Positions 1-8,717 of a stretch of 31,375 bases of DNA are shown one piece after another. The notes below the pieces were generated by a model. It saw nothing but the letters and a program-made list of their open reading frames with translations, did no database searches and was not told the origin of the DNA. The number at the start of each line of letters is the position of its first letter. Within the stretch, counting starts at the first letter, position 1. Both the position numbers and the translations under genes were made by a program. Origin of the DNA: Chara braunii (lineage: Eukaryota > Streptophyta > Charophyceae > Charales > Characeae); NCBI GenBank assembly GCA_003427395.1, contig BFEA01000180.1, positions 1,192,772-1,224,146 on the forward strand, given 5' to 3'.

Positions 1-13
1 TATATATAGCCTC

Positions 14-41
14 CTGATGAGTCGGTGAAACTCCGACGAAA
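14..41 (+). ncRNA. Hammerhead-ribozyme-like core, copy 1
   Basis: CTGATGA at 14-20 is followed by a perfect 5-bp stem II (GTCGG 21-25 with CCGAC 33-37, 7-nt loop) and GAAA at 38-41. This is the order and spacing of the hammerhead catalytic core. I could not draw a convincing stem I next to the core or a clean stem III with its cleavage triplet; the closest option is ACA/TGT followed by C at 41-50. Self-cleavage is therefore unproven. Confidence 0.5.
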
Positions 42-146
42 CAGTTTGTCACAACCCCTCGTTTGTTGTCCTCTTCTCCCTCTCTGCCTACGGTTTACCG
101 GGCAGTTCTATTTGACGATATATATATATATATATATGTCTGCCTC

Positions 147-174
147 CTGATGAGTCGGTGAACCTCCGACGAAA
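147..174 (+). ncRNA. Hammerhead-ribozyme-like core, copy 2
   Basis: CTGATGA at 147-153, stem II GTCGG 154-158 with CCGAC 166-170, then GAAA at 171-174. It differs from copy 1 only in the stem II loop. The flanking (AT)n tracts on both sides, GAC-G-ATAT and ATAT-GTC, could form a distal stem I, and ACAG after the core could pair with CTGT near 242-246 as stem III. The base pairs next to the core are missing, so this is a candidate only. Confidence 0.5.
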
Positions 175-395
175 CAGTTTGTCACAGCCCCTCGTTTGTT
201 GTCCTCTTCTCTCTCTCTGCCTACGGTTTTACCGGGCAGTTCTGTTTGTGACGATATATATGTCTGTAGTTGTCTATCTGTATATATACATATATATATG
301 TATATATATATATGTGGAATACCGGTCTTCGGTAGAGGATCGGCCGTTTTTGTTGTTCTCCTTGGCATGGTGAATTTGTGCCTGTGGTAGATAGT

Positions 396-423
396 CACGT
401 GCAACCGGAGCTCGAGTATAAAT
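396..423 (+). promoter_or_regulatory. Candidate Pol II promoter: G-box and TATA box
   Basis: A palindromic CACGTG (G-box) lies at 396-401 and TATAAAT at 417-423, placing a start site near 445-455. It is upstream of and in the same orientation as the ORFs at 2472 and 3957. The motifs are seen; the link to those ORFs is inference. Confidence 0.4.
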
Positions 424-526
424 GCAGCTATTCACTGGACGGATAGCCATTCTAGCAGTTGTAGTTGCGCGTTACCTGCTCAGTTAGTCGACTGTCTCGC
501 TATGCCTGCCGGTTTATTCCGCTCGG

Positions 527-601
527 TTGCGTTGTTACCCAGGCGTCCTGTTCCTCGCTACGAAGGTATTCGGCTTGCTTGCGTTGTTACCCAGGCGTCC
601 T
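527..601 (+). repeat. 23-bp exact direct repeat
   Basis: The same 23 bases (beginning TTGCGTTGTTACCCAGG) occur at 527-549 and 579-601, 52 bp apart. They lie in the T-rich stretch downstream of the promoter candidate. No function is visible. Confidence 0.8.
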
Positions 602-1318
602 CTTCGTCGTTACGTCCTTCGTTCGTCGGATTCAATACGGCGGGTGGCCGCTCGCTTCCTTCTGTTGCGTTGTTCGCTCCCGATTGTCTTCGTTACTGGT
701 CACCCTGCTCGGTTGTGGGTTCTTACCTTTAGTGCAGGCCGCCAGGTCGGGCTTCGTGTCCGCTGTTCTTCTCTTCGAGGCGTTCTGCTCTCTTGCGTGG
801 GTGGTCTTGCCGTGTTTTTGTCTTCGTTTGTGTCCTTCGTGGCCTGCACATGGACGGCAGCTCCCCTTTGCTGCTTGCCGTGCTTACTCTTCGACGGGCC
901 ATTGTGGTTGACCATGAGGGTGCTGTAGAGGTGTTCTGTGTATATGGTTGACGAGCTCGGCATAGTTCGACGACACACGTTATCCTCGAGTTCTGTTCCT
1001 CGTACGCAGAGGTTTTAGTTCCGGTGGCCCGGCTGTTTTCTTAGCGGCCTCATTGCTTCGATCTTTTCTCGGATACGAGCCGTGTTATCTGCTGTTGTCT
1101 TCGGCTCCAGGTACGTTCTGTATTGTTTGCCATCTTTCGCCTCGGTTCCCGTGTGGACAGTCACTTTCTGTGCTCTCGTTCTTTGTTCGAAATCTTCTGC
1201 TTCTCTGACGTCTTTGTGCACGATTTCTCCTTGGCGAGTTCCGATGCCTCTGCTTATTGTGCGCTTCCGTTCTCAGGTCGGATGTGTGTTCCGTTTCGTG
1301 TCTTTTTATTGGGAGTGG
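602..1318. other. T-rich stretch, no convincing gene
   Basis: This is T/C/G-rich DNA with open frames that give only hydrophobic, Cys/Leu/Phe/Val-rich translations typical of T-rich noncoding sequence. A strong-looking 5' splice site, CAG|GTACGT, occurs at 1108-1116. It could open an intron ending at the AG at 2454-2455. Confidence 0.4.
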
Positions 1319-2306
1319 ATCGCCATGTTGTACGCTTCGTTGTGCTGCTGTCTGTCTGGATTTGAGCTTGCGGGGGTCTTTCCGAAGGCTTTTCGGTTGG
1401 GCCAGTTCACGAACGACATGTGTCTAAGGTCGTTGTTGTTGATTTGTCGGTATGTGCTCAGCTTCAGATCTGTGTCCTTTTGCTGTTTCCTGGTCATGCG
1501 CGTGTTCAATGCCGTGTTTGCACCGAATGTGCTTCTTTGGACCCCTGGCCTTATTAGTGAGTTCCCGTCTTTTGTGTGTCAACCGTGTGCTGCGGGATGC
1601 GTTTTGTTTGTTCGTTACTAGATGTGTCTCGCTGCATTCCAGCTCAGCATCGCCATGCTGTACGCTTCGTTCTGTTCCTGTCTGCCGGCACTTGAGGTTG
1701 TGGGGGTCTTTGCGAAGCCTTTTTGGGTTGGTGCCCTTCAGAAACGACGTCTGTCAATGGTCCTTGCTGTTGATATGCCGCCATGTGCTCAGTTTCACAG
1801 CTGTGTCGTTCTGGTGTGTCCTGCTCGTGCAGGCGTTCAATACCGCGTGTGGACCAACTGTACTTCTTTGCAGCGCTGGCCTTATTACTGAGTTCCCCTC
1901 TTTTCTGTGTCGAGTGGTGCCGCGAGATGGGTTTTGTTTGTTCGTTACTAGATGTCTGTCGCTGCATTCGTGGTGAGGATTGACATGTTGTACGTTTCAT
2001 TCTGCTCCTGTCTGTCTGCATTTGAGGTTGCGTGGGTCCTGTGATGTCTTTTCGGTTGGTGGCGTTCGCAAATGACGTGTGCCTAAGGTTGTTGTTGTTC
2101 ATTTGCCGCTATGTGCTCAACTTCAGAGCTGTGTCTTTTTGCTGTTCCCGGGTCGTGCGCCCGTTCAACGCCGTGTGGGGTGCAAATGTACTTCTTTGGA
2201 GCCCTGGCCTTATTCCTGACTTCGTGCGCTTTGTTTCTCAACTGAGTGCTGCGGGATGCGTTTTCTTTGTTTGTTCCTGGATGTATGTCGCTGGATTCGT
2301 GGTCAC
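1319..2306 (+). repeat. Three tandem diverged 330-bp repeats
   Basis: The starts are 1319 (ATCGCCATGTTGTACG), 1649 (ATCGCCATGCTGTACG) and 1979 (ATTGACATGTTGTACG), exactly 330 bp apart. All three share blocks such as CTTTTCGGTTGG-like and CTGGCCTTATT. Corresponding translations (for example at 1412, 1743 and 2071) fall in three different reading frames because of small indels, so I see no conserved coding frame. The array most likely lies in an intron or leader of the downstream ORF. Confidence 0.85.
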
Positions 2307-2471
2307 GACTTTGATGGATATATACTCTGCTCGTCTGGCATGTGTTGTCGTTTTTGAGGAGTTCTTATACATGCCTCGTCCCATTCTATGTTGTGTTGAT
2401 ACCCCATTGTTGTCTAATTGCGCATTATTCCTTTTTGGTGTTGTTTTCGTCGTAGGTTTAACATTCTTCCC

Positions 2472-3254
2472 ATGGATAATGGCCGAGCTTTGGTGCCTTC
2501 GTTCCCGTTTGGGAGGATCCTTAATCCAGCGTATATATCTGATGGGATTCCTCCTCCCGGGGCGGGCGGCAGTGCCAGATCGCCTTCCACCCTGTTTGAC
2601 GATGACTCAAGTTTCCCACCGTCTCAGCAGGACTTGCTGCAGCTGTTGGGAGGCCTACGAATCGAAAACAAAGCGCTGAAGAAACAGATCCGTAGGCAAC
2701 AATCCATCCATGAGGCTGGCATGAACGCGCTGAGGGCATTGTTGACTGTCAGGGAGAACATTGCGGTTAACCATGTAAACCCCGCAGATGGCCATGTCCG
2801 CGTTCCGTTCGACGAGAATGTCAATGTGCACCGCTTAGATGAGGAGTTCATTGGGATTCAGCGCGCAGCGGCTGCTATTGCTGAGCACGAAAAAGATATC
2901 CTTCGCTCTGAGATTTCGTGGTTAGAGAGGAGGATAGATGTTCACAGTCAGGTTGATGCTGCCCAGTGGAGATGCAGGGCGTTAGTTGCAGAGCATGAGG
3001 TCAAAAGCTTCGTTGGGAATACTGATCTGACAGGTGACCTCGCTACCATTGTGGCACCTGTGTTTTATATCGCCTCCGCAGATGTGCTTCATGAGATGTC
3101 CCGCGATATGTACTCGGCTTTGGTTATGAACCTTCAGTGGGTAGGGCGTGAGCTTCTTAGGCATGTTCAGCATGCGCAGAGCAGCGCTGCGCTGCGGTTT
3201 GCTGTCGCGAACAACGAGATCAGAGCTCACTGTTGCGCTGGCTTTGCGCATTGA
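2472..3254 (+). CDS. ORF A: unrecognised protein, coiled coil plus a domain shared with ORF B
   Basis: The ORF gives 260 residues from the first ATG, in good context (CCCATGG), just after a likely 3' splice site (TTTTCGTCGTAG at 2444-2455). Residues 61-100 and 125-180 are charged and heptad-like, as in coiled coils. Residues 188-245 carry GDLATIV.P.F, DVL, LQWVG and AALRF. They align without gaps to ORF B residues 209-266 with about 24 of 58 identities by eye. The frame stops at 3254, but the +1 frame stays open and protein-like to 3603, so the true C-terminus probably involves a frameshift or an unseen short intron. I do not recognise the family, and no catalytic motif is visible. It could be a lineage-specific structural protein or an old mobile-element ORF. 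Confidence 0.6.
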   Translation: MDNGRALVPSFPFGRILNPAYISDGIPPPGAGGSARSPSTLFDDDSSFPPSQQDLLQLLGGLRIENKALKKQIRRQQSIHEAGMNALRALLTVRENIAVNHVNPADGHVRVPFDENVNVHRLDEEFIGIQRAAAAIAEHEKDILRSEISWLERRIDVHSQVDAAQWRCRALVAEHEVKSFVGNTDLTGDLATIVAPVFYIASADVLHEMSRDMYSALVMNLQWVGRELLRHVQHAQSSAALRFAVANNEIRAHCCAGFAH

Positions 3255-3603
3255 CAGACGCCCTGTCCGGGTGCCAAAGCCATTGCCCTACTGTCCCCCG
3301 GACATCCTTCTGCATCATGCTGCGGCTGATGGACGGGTCATGGCCATGTGTATGAGGGATAGGCCGAGGGTGATACGGAGTGCCACGGAACTCGGCATGT
3401 TGCTTACTGCCGAGGCTGATCGGATCGATATGCAAGGGTTGGATCCGGACTCTCCAGCTTCGGTTCCTGAACGCTCTGACAGCCATTTCGAGCCTCCTCG
3501 TACGAGGAAGTCGAGGATGAGATCAGGGATCGACTCGATTTCCGAGCTGCACGTTGGAGAGTTCTTATGGGCTGAATGTCAAAACCATTTGTCCAGGGTG
3601 GAG
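3214..3603 (+). CDS. Probable continuation of ORF A in the +1 frame
   Basis: After the shared domain, the frame with codons starting at 3601 (mod 3) reads a polar, Arg/Asp/Pro-rich protein-like sequence (for example LLTAEADRIDMQGLDPDSP) up to GAG|GTATCC at 3601-3609. That site looks like a 5' splice site in phase 0. T-rich intron-like DNA follows. Either one base is gained or lost near 3214-3254 (mutation or assembly error), or a very short intron ending near 3255 is present. Confidence 0.45.
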
Positions 3604-3956
3604 GTATCCCCGGTCCGTGTCCTTCGCTTTGGTGCCTGTTGCTTTCTTTCGTCTCTGTGGCCTCTCAACACGATTGTTGCGTTTCCTGTGGTTTGCTGCC
3701 GTTTGTTGTTCTTCGACTCTGCCCTCGGTGAACGGCTGGTCCGATCGCCTCTGTTTTGAGGCGGTTGGGGGGGGGGGGACAACGATGTTTTGTTTTCGTG
3801 GCTGTTTGGGCCTTGCGCTCTGCTGGGTAGGTCTGTCGTCCGGCCCTGCTTTGCCTTTACTGATTTTTGGGTTACCAGTTCCTGCGGTTGTGTGTGAGCC
3901 CTGCCGTTTAAGATGGATTGTGTTAATGTCTCTTTTGCTCTGTCCGCTGATCACAG
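3604..3956 (+). other. Candidate phase-0 intron between ORFs A and B
   Basis: It begins GTATCC after GAG and ends CTGATCACAG before GAGTCG. Joining 3603 to 3957 keeps the upstream +1 frame and ORF B's frame open together, with no stop. The stretch is T-rich, unlike the flanking coding DNA, and holds a run of 12 G at 3767-3778. The alternative is an intergenic spacer between two tandem genes, with the AG ending a 5'-UTR intron. Confidence 0.45.
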
Positions 3957-5444
3957 GAGTCGCTCCCAACAATGGAAGGACATGTTCCTCAGCCTGTTGC
4001 TGGTCGCGCTTTCCATGCATGGACGTGTCGGGATATGAACTATGATGTCCAGTTCTACCCGCTAGAGAGCAAAACGCCGTCTGATTTTGAGATGCGGCAG
4101 GTTTCCGGCCAGGACTATAGGGATGCCGATGGGCTTAGGTGGTCCCTTGACGAGCTCCCGCATATCCTGTATATCAAACAGCAGGAGATTGATTCGCCTC
4201 AGCGGGCGCTGGCTGATCAGCAGCGACTGCACGATGAGCAGTTGGGTTTTTTGCTGCAGAAAGTTAGAATGTCCCACAAGGAGGTGGTTCAGGTCTTGAG
4301 TGGCAAGCAATCCGCAAAGAAGGTGACTGCAGCGTCAAGGGGCCTTTCGCGCTTTGCCCCCAGGAAGAAGTCTTTTGTGGTGAGTGTTGCTGCTTGCGGG
4401 CCTCGAGGTGACGAGGATCTAGACAGGAACATGGCTTTGTTCAAGCAGCGAGAGATAGACCACCTCCGGAATAAAATAATCCATCTCAGTGTACACTCAG
4501 ACTTTGTTGCTTGGGATAGCATGACACGGTGGAAGCAGAAAGTTGTGCGGCTCGACGTCCAGATTAGAAGACTGTTGTTCATCTCCGGTATGAGGGGTGA
4601 TCTTGCACGCATTGTGTACCCACTGTTCGTATTGCCGAACAATGACGTGCTACAAGGCTTCGACAGTTCTGATTTACAGTCAACTATTCATCAGTTGCAG
4701 TGGGTTGGTGAGACGTTACTTTATTGCTTGGTCCAGGCTGAGGTGCAAGCGGCGCTGAAGTTCGTTGTCACTGAGCCTCAGGCTTTGTCTACAATTGAGG
4801 TGCTCCACGGTCTGTTGATGGCTGCGAGGCGAGAGTTTGCAGAATTCATTACTGCCACTTCCGTCCAGCAAACTGTTGCCGCTACGTATGACATAACTAT
4901 GCAGCAGGCTTCTGATCTTCAGAGGTTGAGGTTCACGCATGGTAGGTTGCTGCTGGCTGCTGCGGACGAGGATGCGAGACACCCTGTCAATGCCATTGTA
5001 CATGAGATGTTACTGTTGCAGAAGGCCCATAAAAAAATGCAGATCGAGTATGCAGCTTTGCAAGTTCGCCTTGCCTCCCAGACAACCAGCTCCTGTCCTT
5101 TTTGCGGCTACACGCTCTTTCAACCTGGTGCAGGTGCGTCTTCCTCCGTAGTTGGGTCGAGTGTCCCCCCGGAACCATTCAAGAACGTCAATGATGCGCC
5201 GCGGGAGGATGATATGGTCATCACTCAGCTGCAGATTGCAGAGGTTGACACGTTCCATCATCATCTGCTCGACGGTGCATCCCTTCTAAGGGAGCTAGAT
5301 GACGAACGTCACTTTCATTTTGATGACTTCGGCTCCCAGCTCATGCTCATTGACAGACAGGAGGATATCGACATTCTGGTTCCCATGGTCCACATCGGTC
5401 CCGGGGATAACGATTACGATTTCCATGTCGTGGCTCCGGAGTAG
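3957..5444 (+). CDS. ORF B: unrecognised protein, homologous to ORF A
   Basis: The first ATG is at 3972 (ACAATGG) and gives 490 residues, but the frame is open back to the splice acceptor at 3956. Residues 67-110 and 155-205 look coiled-coil. Residues 209-266 carry GDLARIV.P.F, DVL, LQWVG and AALKF, the block shared with ORF A. Residues 270-370 are helical and Leu/Gln-rich. A single CPFC pair at 375-378 may be half a zinc site. The tail from about 400 is acidic with many His and Asp. The N-terminal 70-90 residues before the QQ..H..L stretch have a similar length in A and B, which suggests duplication of a whole gene or exon. I do not recognise the family and assign no function. Coding quality is good: a long frame with mixed composition. 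Confidence 0.7.
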   Translation, partial: ESLPTMEGHVPQPVAGRAFHAWTCRDMNYDVQFYPLESKTPSDFEMRQVSGQDYRDADGLRWSLDELPHILYIKQQEIDSPQRALADQQRLHDEQLGFLLQKVRMSHKEVVQVLSGKQSAKKVTAASRGLSRFAPRKKSFVVSVAACGPRGDEDLDRNMALFKQREIDHLRNKIIHLSVHSDFVAWDSMTRWKQKVVRLDVQIRRLLFISGMRGDLARIVYPLFVLPNNDVLQGFDSSDLQSTIHQLQWVGETLLYCLVQAEVQAALKFVVTEPQALSTIEVLHGLLMAARREFAEFITATSVQQTVAATYDITMQQASDLQRLRFTHGRLLLAAADEDARHPVNAIVHEMLLLQKAHKKMQIEYAALQVRLASQTTSSCPFCGYTLFQPGAGASSSVVGSSVPPEPFKNVNDAPREDDMVITQLQIAEVDTFHHHLLDGASLLRELDDERHFHFDDFGSQLMLIDRQEDIDILVPMVHIGPGDNDYDFHVVAPE

Positions 5445-5809
5445 GCTCCTATGTGTTGTGCTGCTGTTTGTTTTCTGTGTGACTACAGCGTGTCGGTTGA
5501 GACAGTGGTCGTCATGTTTACTGCTGTCCTTTCTTTTCGTGTGCCATCGGCCTGACCGTTGAGACAGAAACCGTCAACTGGTTTTTGTGATGCTTGAATT
5601 GTAAAGTCCCTGTCAAGGTTGGGCCTGCCTGACCAGTCTGGGGTTCCGCTGGGTTCCTTTTTGCCCCGGAACTCGGCATGCTGTGTTTCCGGGTGACTAT
5701 ACATGACGAGGCTTTAGTGTTTAGATTCGGTTACGTTTTGCGGACGGTCTAGTTGTCTGTCTTTTGAACTGTGCTGTTTAGTTGTTGTTCTATCGGTGTC
5801 TACCAGACT
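5445..5809. other. 3' flank of ORF B, no gene
   Basis: T/G-rich sequence without a protein-like frame. TGTAAAG at about 5601 could serve in polyadenylation, but this is weak. Confidence 0.3.
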
Positions 5810-5843
5810 GGGTTTAGGGTTTAGGGTTCAGGGTTTAGGGTTT
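5810..5843 (+). repeat. Interstitial plant-type telomere motif (TTTAGGG)n
   Basis: Four near-tandem units GGGTTTA/GGGTTCA occur in 34 bp, with one variant (TTCAGGG). The seven-base unit is the plant telomere type. It is far too short for a chromosome end and is flanked by ordinary sequence. Confidence 0.8.
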
Positions 5844-6120
5844 TCAGTCCCTCTTTTTTTTGGGGGGGAGTTGTTGTTCTTGCGACTGTGCTTTTTGATG
5901 CTGCTGTGCATTGCGGATGGTTGGCGCTCTTTCGGCGTTTTGGTATTTCGTCAAGGTTTAGCCTCGATCTGCCTGACTCGGGTTTGCGGTTTGCTGTTCA
6001 TACTCTTCGCATACTGTTCGTACTGTCCACGGTGTATATATAGTGTTCATAGGCTTCACATACTGTTCACACTGTTCTTACTGTTGGTACTGTTGGTCTT
6101 TATGTTTCGTAGTGTTGGTA

Positions 6121-6276
6121 CTTTTCATAATGTTCCTGTTGATGTTTATGTTTACGTTTATGTTTCACAGTGTTTCTGTTTCATACTGTTCGTGCTTTTC
6201 ATAGTGTTCGTACTTTTCGCATGTGTTGTTCGTACTTTTCATAGTGTTCTTGTTGATGTTTATGTTTACGTTTATG
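6121..6276 (+). repeat. Imperfect direct repeats in a T-rich array
   Basis: A 42-bp block at 6121-6162 (CTTTTCATAATGTTC..., ending TTTACGTTTATG) recurs at 6235-6276 with two changes. Between and before them, from about 5995, are many short variants of ACTGTTC(G/A)TACT. The whole reads as a slipped simple-repeat array. Confidence 0.7.
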
Positions 6277-6301
6277 CTTACTTCAACTTCCTGCTTGGTT
6301 T

Positions 6302-6631
6302 GTTACTTGGGTTTAGCGTTTACCATTTAGGAGGTCCCGGAACGGGTTTTTCTCGGCTGTTTTCGCTTCGCCGTTTTTTTGGCGAGTTGTGTGCATTTCG
6401 AATGTGCAATGTATTATTCTGTATTATATGTATTATATAGCGACTTGCTCGGGCCTGCTTGGTCTGCGTTACTTGGGTTTAGCGTTTACCATTTAGGAGG
6501 TCCCGAAATGGGTTTTTGTCGGTTGTTTTCGCTTCACCGTTTTTGTGGCGAGTCGTGTGCATTTCGAATCTGCAATGTATTATTGTGTATTATATGTATT
6601 ATGTAGCGACTTGCTCGGTCTCCGTGTCGTT
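6302..6631 (+). repeat. Two tandem 166-bp repeats
   Basis: Copies begin at 6302 and 6468 with GTTACTTGGGTTTAGCG and run through TTAGGAGGTCCC, GCATTTCGAAT and a TGTATTATATGTATTAT tract to GCGACTTGCTCGG. They are about 90% alike by eye. No conserved reading frame is evident. Confidence 0.85.
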
Positions 6632-7667
6632 TGGGTGTGCCTCGTCACCTTCTGCAATTCCTCTTTTTTTCGTGTCCGGTCTTCGGTCTTGCAGACATGT
6701 ATGCCAGTGTTCCTTTCAGTTATGCTTCTGTTTAAAAAGATGGTGTTTGCTTATTCCATATAAGACAAATGTGCAAAGTGCCTGATCGAGTATGTTTTTT
6801 AAATTGATGCATCGGTTACGTCGTCTGACGTTTGCTCAAAACGATGTGCACTGTCAGGAAACATTTCCATGTTGCGGTCTACCTCCCCCCGATGCATTTT
6901 CCCTGAAATAATCGGTCCTATGCCCACATGCGGGTGTCTTTTTCTTTCGATTTTTTTTTTTGCGTTCTGTTGCTGGCCATGTGTGACGGACCGTGATTGG
7001 ATGCATCCCCAAGGCTCTCGCGATTGTCGAGAGCTTCCCACACGTTGTTTTCGTCCTGTGGAGTGATTACTTATATGTCCCTGTACCCTTTTTTGCACTT
7101 GCATTGCAGTTCCTTCTTTTATTTTATTTTTTCCTTCTTCGTTTTATTCTACCGTTTTTACTGTTCTCCCTTGAAATTCCTTGTCGGGCACTGGGCCTCG
7201 CTGTACCGCCTCTAGGCTTACCATTTGCCTGTCGGTCGTGCCATGATAAAACTCTCACCTCTGTGCCCAGACAGACGGCGACAGCCCGGGACACGAAGTC
7301 GTCCTCTCGCGACAATGAAACATCTGTTTTTTCCCTCTTGACAATGTATTTTCGGACCCTTGCTCTGTTCGTCTTTGGAATTTTGCGTCTAACACGTCTT
7401 CGCTATTCGAAAGTTCGGCTTTTGAAAGGTTGCATCACCTTTGGTTGGTTTTACCTGCATGCTGACATGACTTGCTCAATGTGGCTTTGTTGTCTTTATG
7501 TTTGCTGAATCGTCCGCCTCTCTGTTTCCTTCCCAGTTTGCCGTCTCGTTGCCTCCTGTCTGAAATTGTTGTGTTTCTCCTTCGGTTTTACCTTGGCCCG
7601 TCTGCTCCTGTCTGTGACTCCGCGGACTGTGTCGTGAATCCGCTGCCTCGAACCGTCTTGCTGAACA
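6632..7667. other. T/C-rich stretch, no gene seen
   Basis: Long pyrimidine runs (for example around 7100-7150 and 7500-7600) resemble the intron-like DNA upstream of ORF A. Small frames here have no protein-like character. Confidence 0.3.
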
Positions 7668-7745
7668 TTGTTCTGCGGTCATGGCTCACCGGCTCCTTCT
7701 GCATCCGCCCCGCGCACAAGGCCTGGCCCGTGGAGAGAAGCTCTT

Positions 7746-8717
7746 ATGCTTCACACATCTTTTGAGAATTTGCCATCGGGACACCAACTTTTGTCTCCAT
7801 CGCAGAGATTGCGTTCTGGGAGGCGGGACCGCCAAGTCCAAATCCCTCCCGCCCCTCTTCATCTCCCTTCCGTTCTTGCCATCCCGTTGGATTCCAATCC
7901 GTCGTCCCCCTATGTCTCCTATGCCCGTCCTCAGATCGTCTCGGATGCCCCTGGTTTGCATGTGCGTTGCGACACTGGGATTGCTGTCGACTGCCACCGG
8001 ATTGACGGTCCGCCTCCTCGTGGATACATCGCACACCTCTCGGCATCTCAGAACAGTGCCTCTCAACTCTCGGATCGTTCCTCGGATGGATTGGTTACAT
8101 CCCCTACTTTGATTGTCCCTCGTAGTTCTGGCTACGACTGTGCCCCGACCAATTCTTCCTCCTTTGGCCCGGACCGTTGCTCCGCCCCCGTTCGTTCCCA
8201 GACAAATACCTATCCTAGACCATGGAAAACACGAGTAAGACTAAGGAAAGACGGTCTGCCTCAAGAGAGGTCGAAAACCCAATCCTCGACTCCTAGCTTC
8301 CCTCCTGACTCTGAAGGACGAAATTTGCTCCCTGCCGGAATGAGAACCGCTCCACTGGCCATGATAACTTCTCAGAGCAGGTTGCACTTCTCCTTGCACT
8401 TCCCCTTCCCTCTTCCTATCTCGACAGCACCCGGTCACGGTTCGGCAGACCCCAGTTCCCGTTCCCACTTCATCTTCCTCCTCCCTCCCGCGAGCCGATC
8501 TGATATCACCCGATGGCCGTGTTTCTATTCATGGCTCTCTCAGTCGAAGACCCGCTTCCACCGTCTCTCCCGGCATAGTCTAGGATTCTATGCCGAGTGC
8601 TTCCGCCCCTTCGCTGCCCACGGTACACCTCGCAGGTCCTCCTGCATACCTTGGCAGTGGCGAAATTGGAAACTCTGGATGCACCAACGTACAAAATTTT
8701 ATCGGACGGTCCCATGA
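7746..8717 (+). CDS. S/P/R-rich open frame, unrecognised (first part)
   Basis: The frame is open from 7668, and the first ATG is at 7746. The translation is rich in Ser, Pro and Arg, with stretches that read like a disordered protein in roughly 7850-8350. From about 8580 the composition looks less natural, while the +1 frame (starting 8590) takes over. The two may be parts of one broken or spliced gene. The upstream T-rich stretch would suit an intron. No domain is recognised, and chance openness in C-rich DNA cannot be excluded. Confidence 0.3.
   Translation: MLHTSFENLPSGHQLLSPSQRLRSGRRDRQVQIPPAPLHLPSVLAIPLDSNPSSPYVSYARPQIVSDAPGLHVRCDTGIAVDCHRIDGPPPRGYIAHLSASQNSASQLSDRSSDGLVTSPTLIVPRSSGYDCAPTNSSSFGPDRCSAPVRSQTNTYPRPWKTRVRLRKDGLPQERSKTQSSTPSFPPDSEGRNLLPAGMRTAPLAMITSQSRLHFSLHFPFPLPISTAPGHGSADPSSRSHFIFLLPPASRSDITRWPCFYSWLSQSKTRFHRLSRHSLGFYAECFRPFAAHGTPRRSSCIPWQWRNWKLWMHQRTKFYRTVP

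Larger units (their letters stand above)
9..268 (+). repeat. Two tandem 133-bp units with hammerhead-like cores
   Basis: Two copies start near 9 and 142 and share nearly all their sequence: the hammerhead-like core, a CCCCTCGTTTG block, a CT-rich run, a hairpin (CTGCC..CGGT..ACCG..GGCAG), then GACGATATAT..ATGTC. The first unit is cut by the window edge on its AT side, and the second diverges after about 268. The AT tract before unit 2 can itself fold as GAC-G-(AT)n-GTC. The period is seen directly; what the unit does is unknown. Confidence 0.85.

Noticed and set aside
1082-2679. Three overlapping hydrophobic ORFs across the 330-bp repeats
   Set aside because: The matching segments are in different frames in each repeat copy, and the translations are those of T-rich DNA. 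No frame is conserved.
3565-4020. 151-residue minus-strand ORF opposite the putative intron
   Set aside because: Its composition is the complement of T-rich intron DNA (Lys/Arg/Gln/Pro-rich), and it overlaps the start of ORF B.
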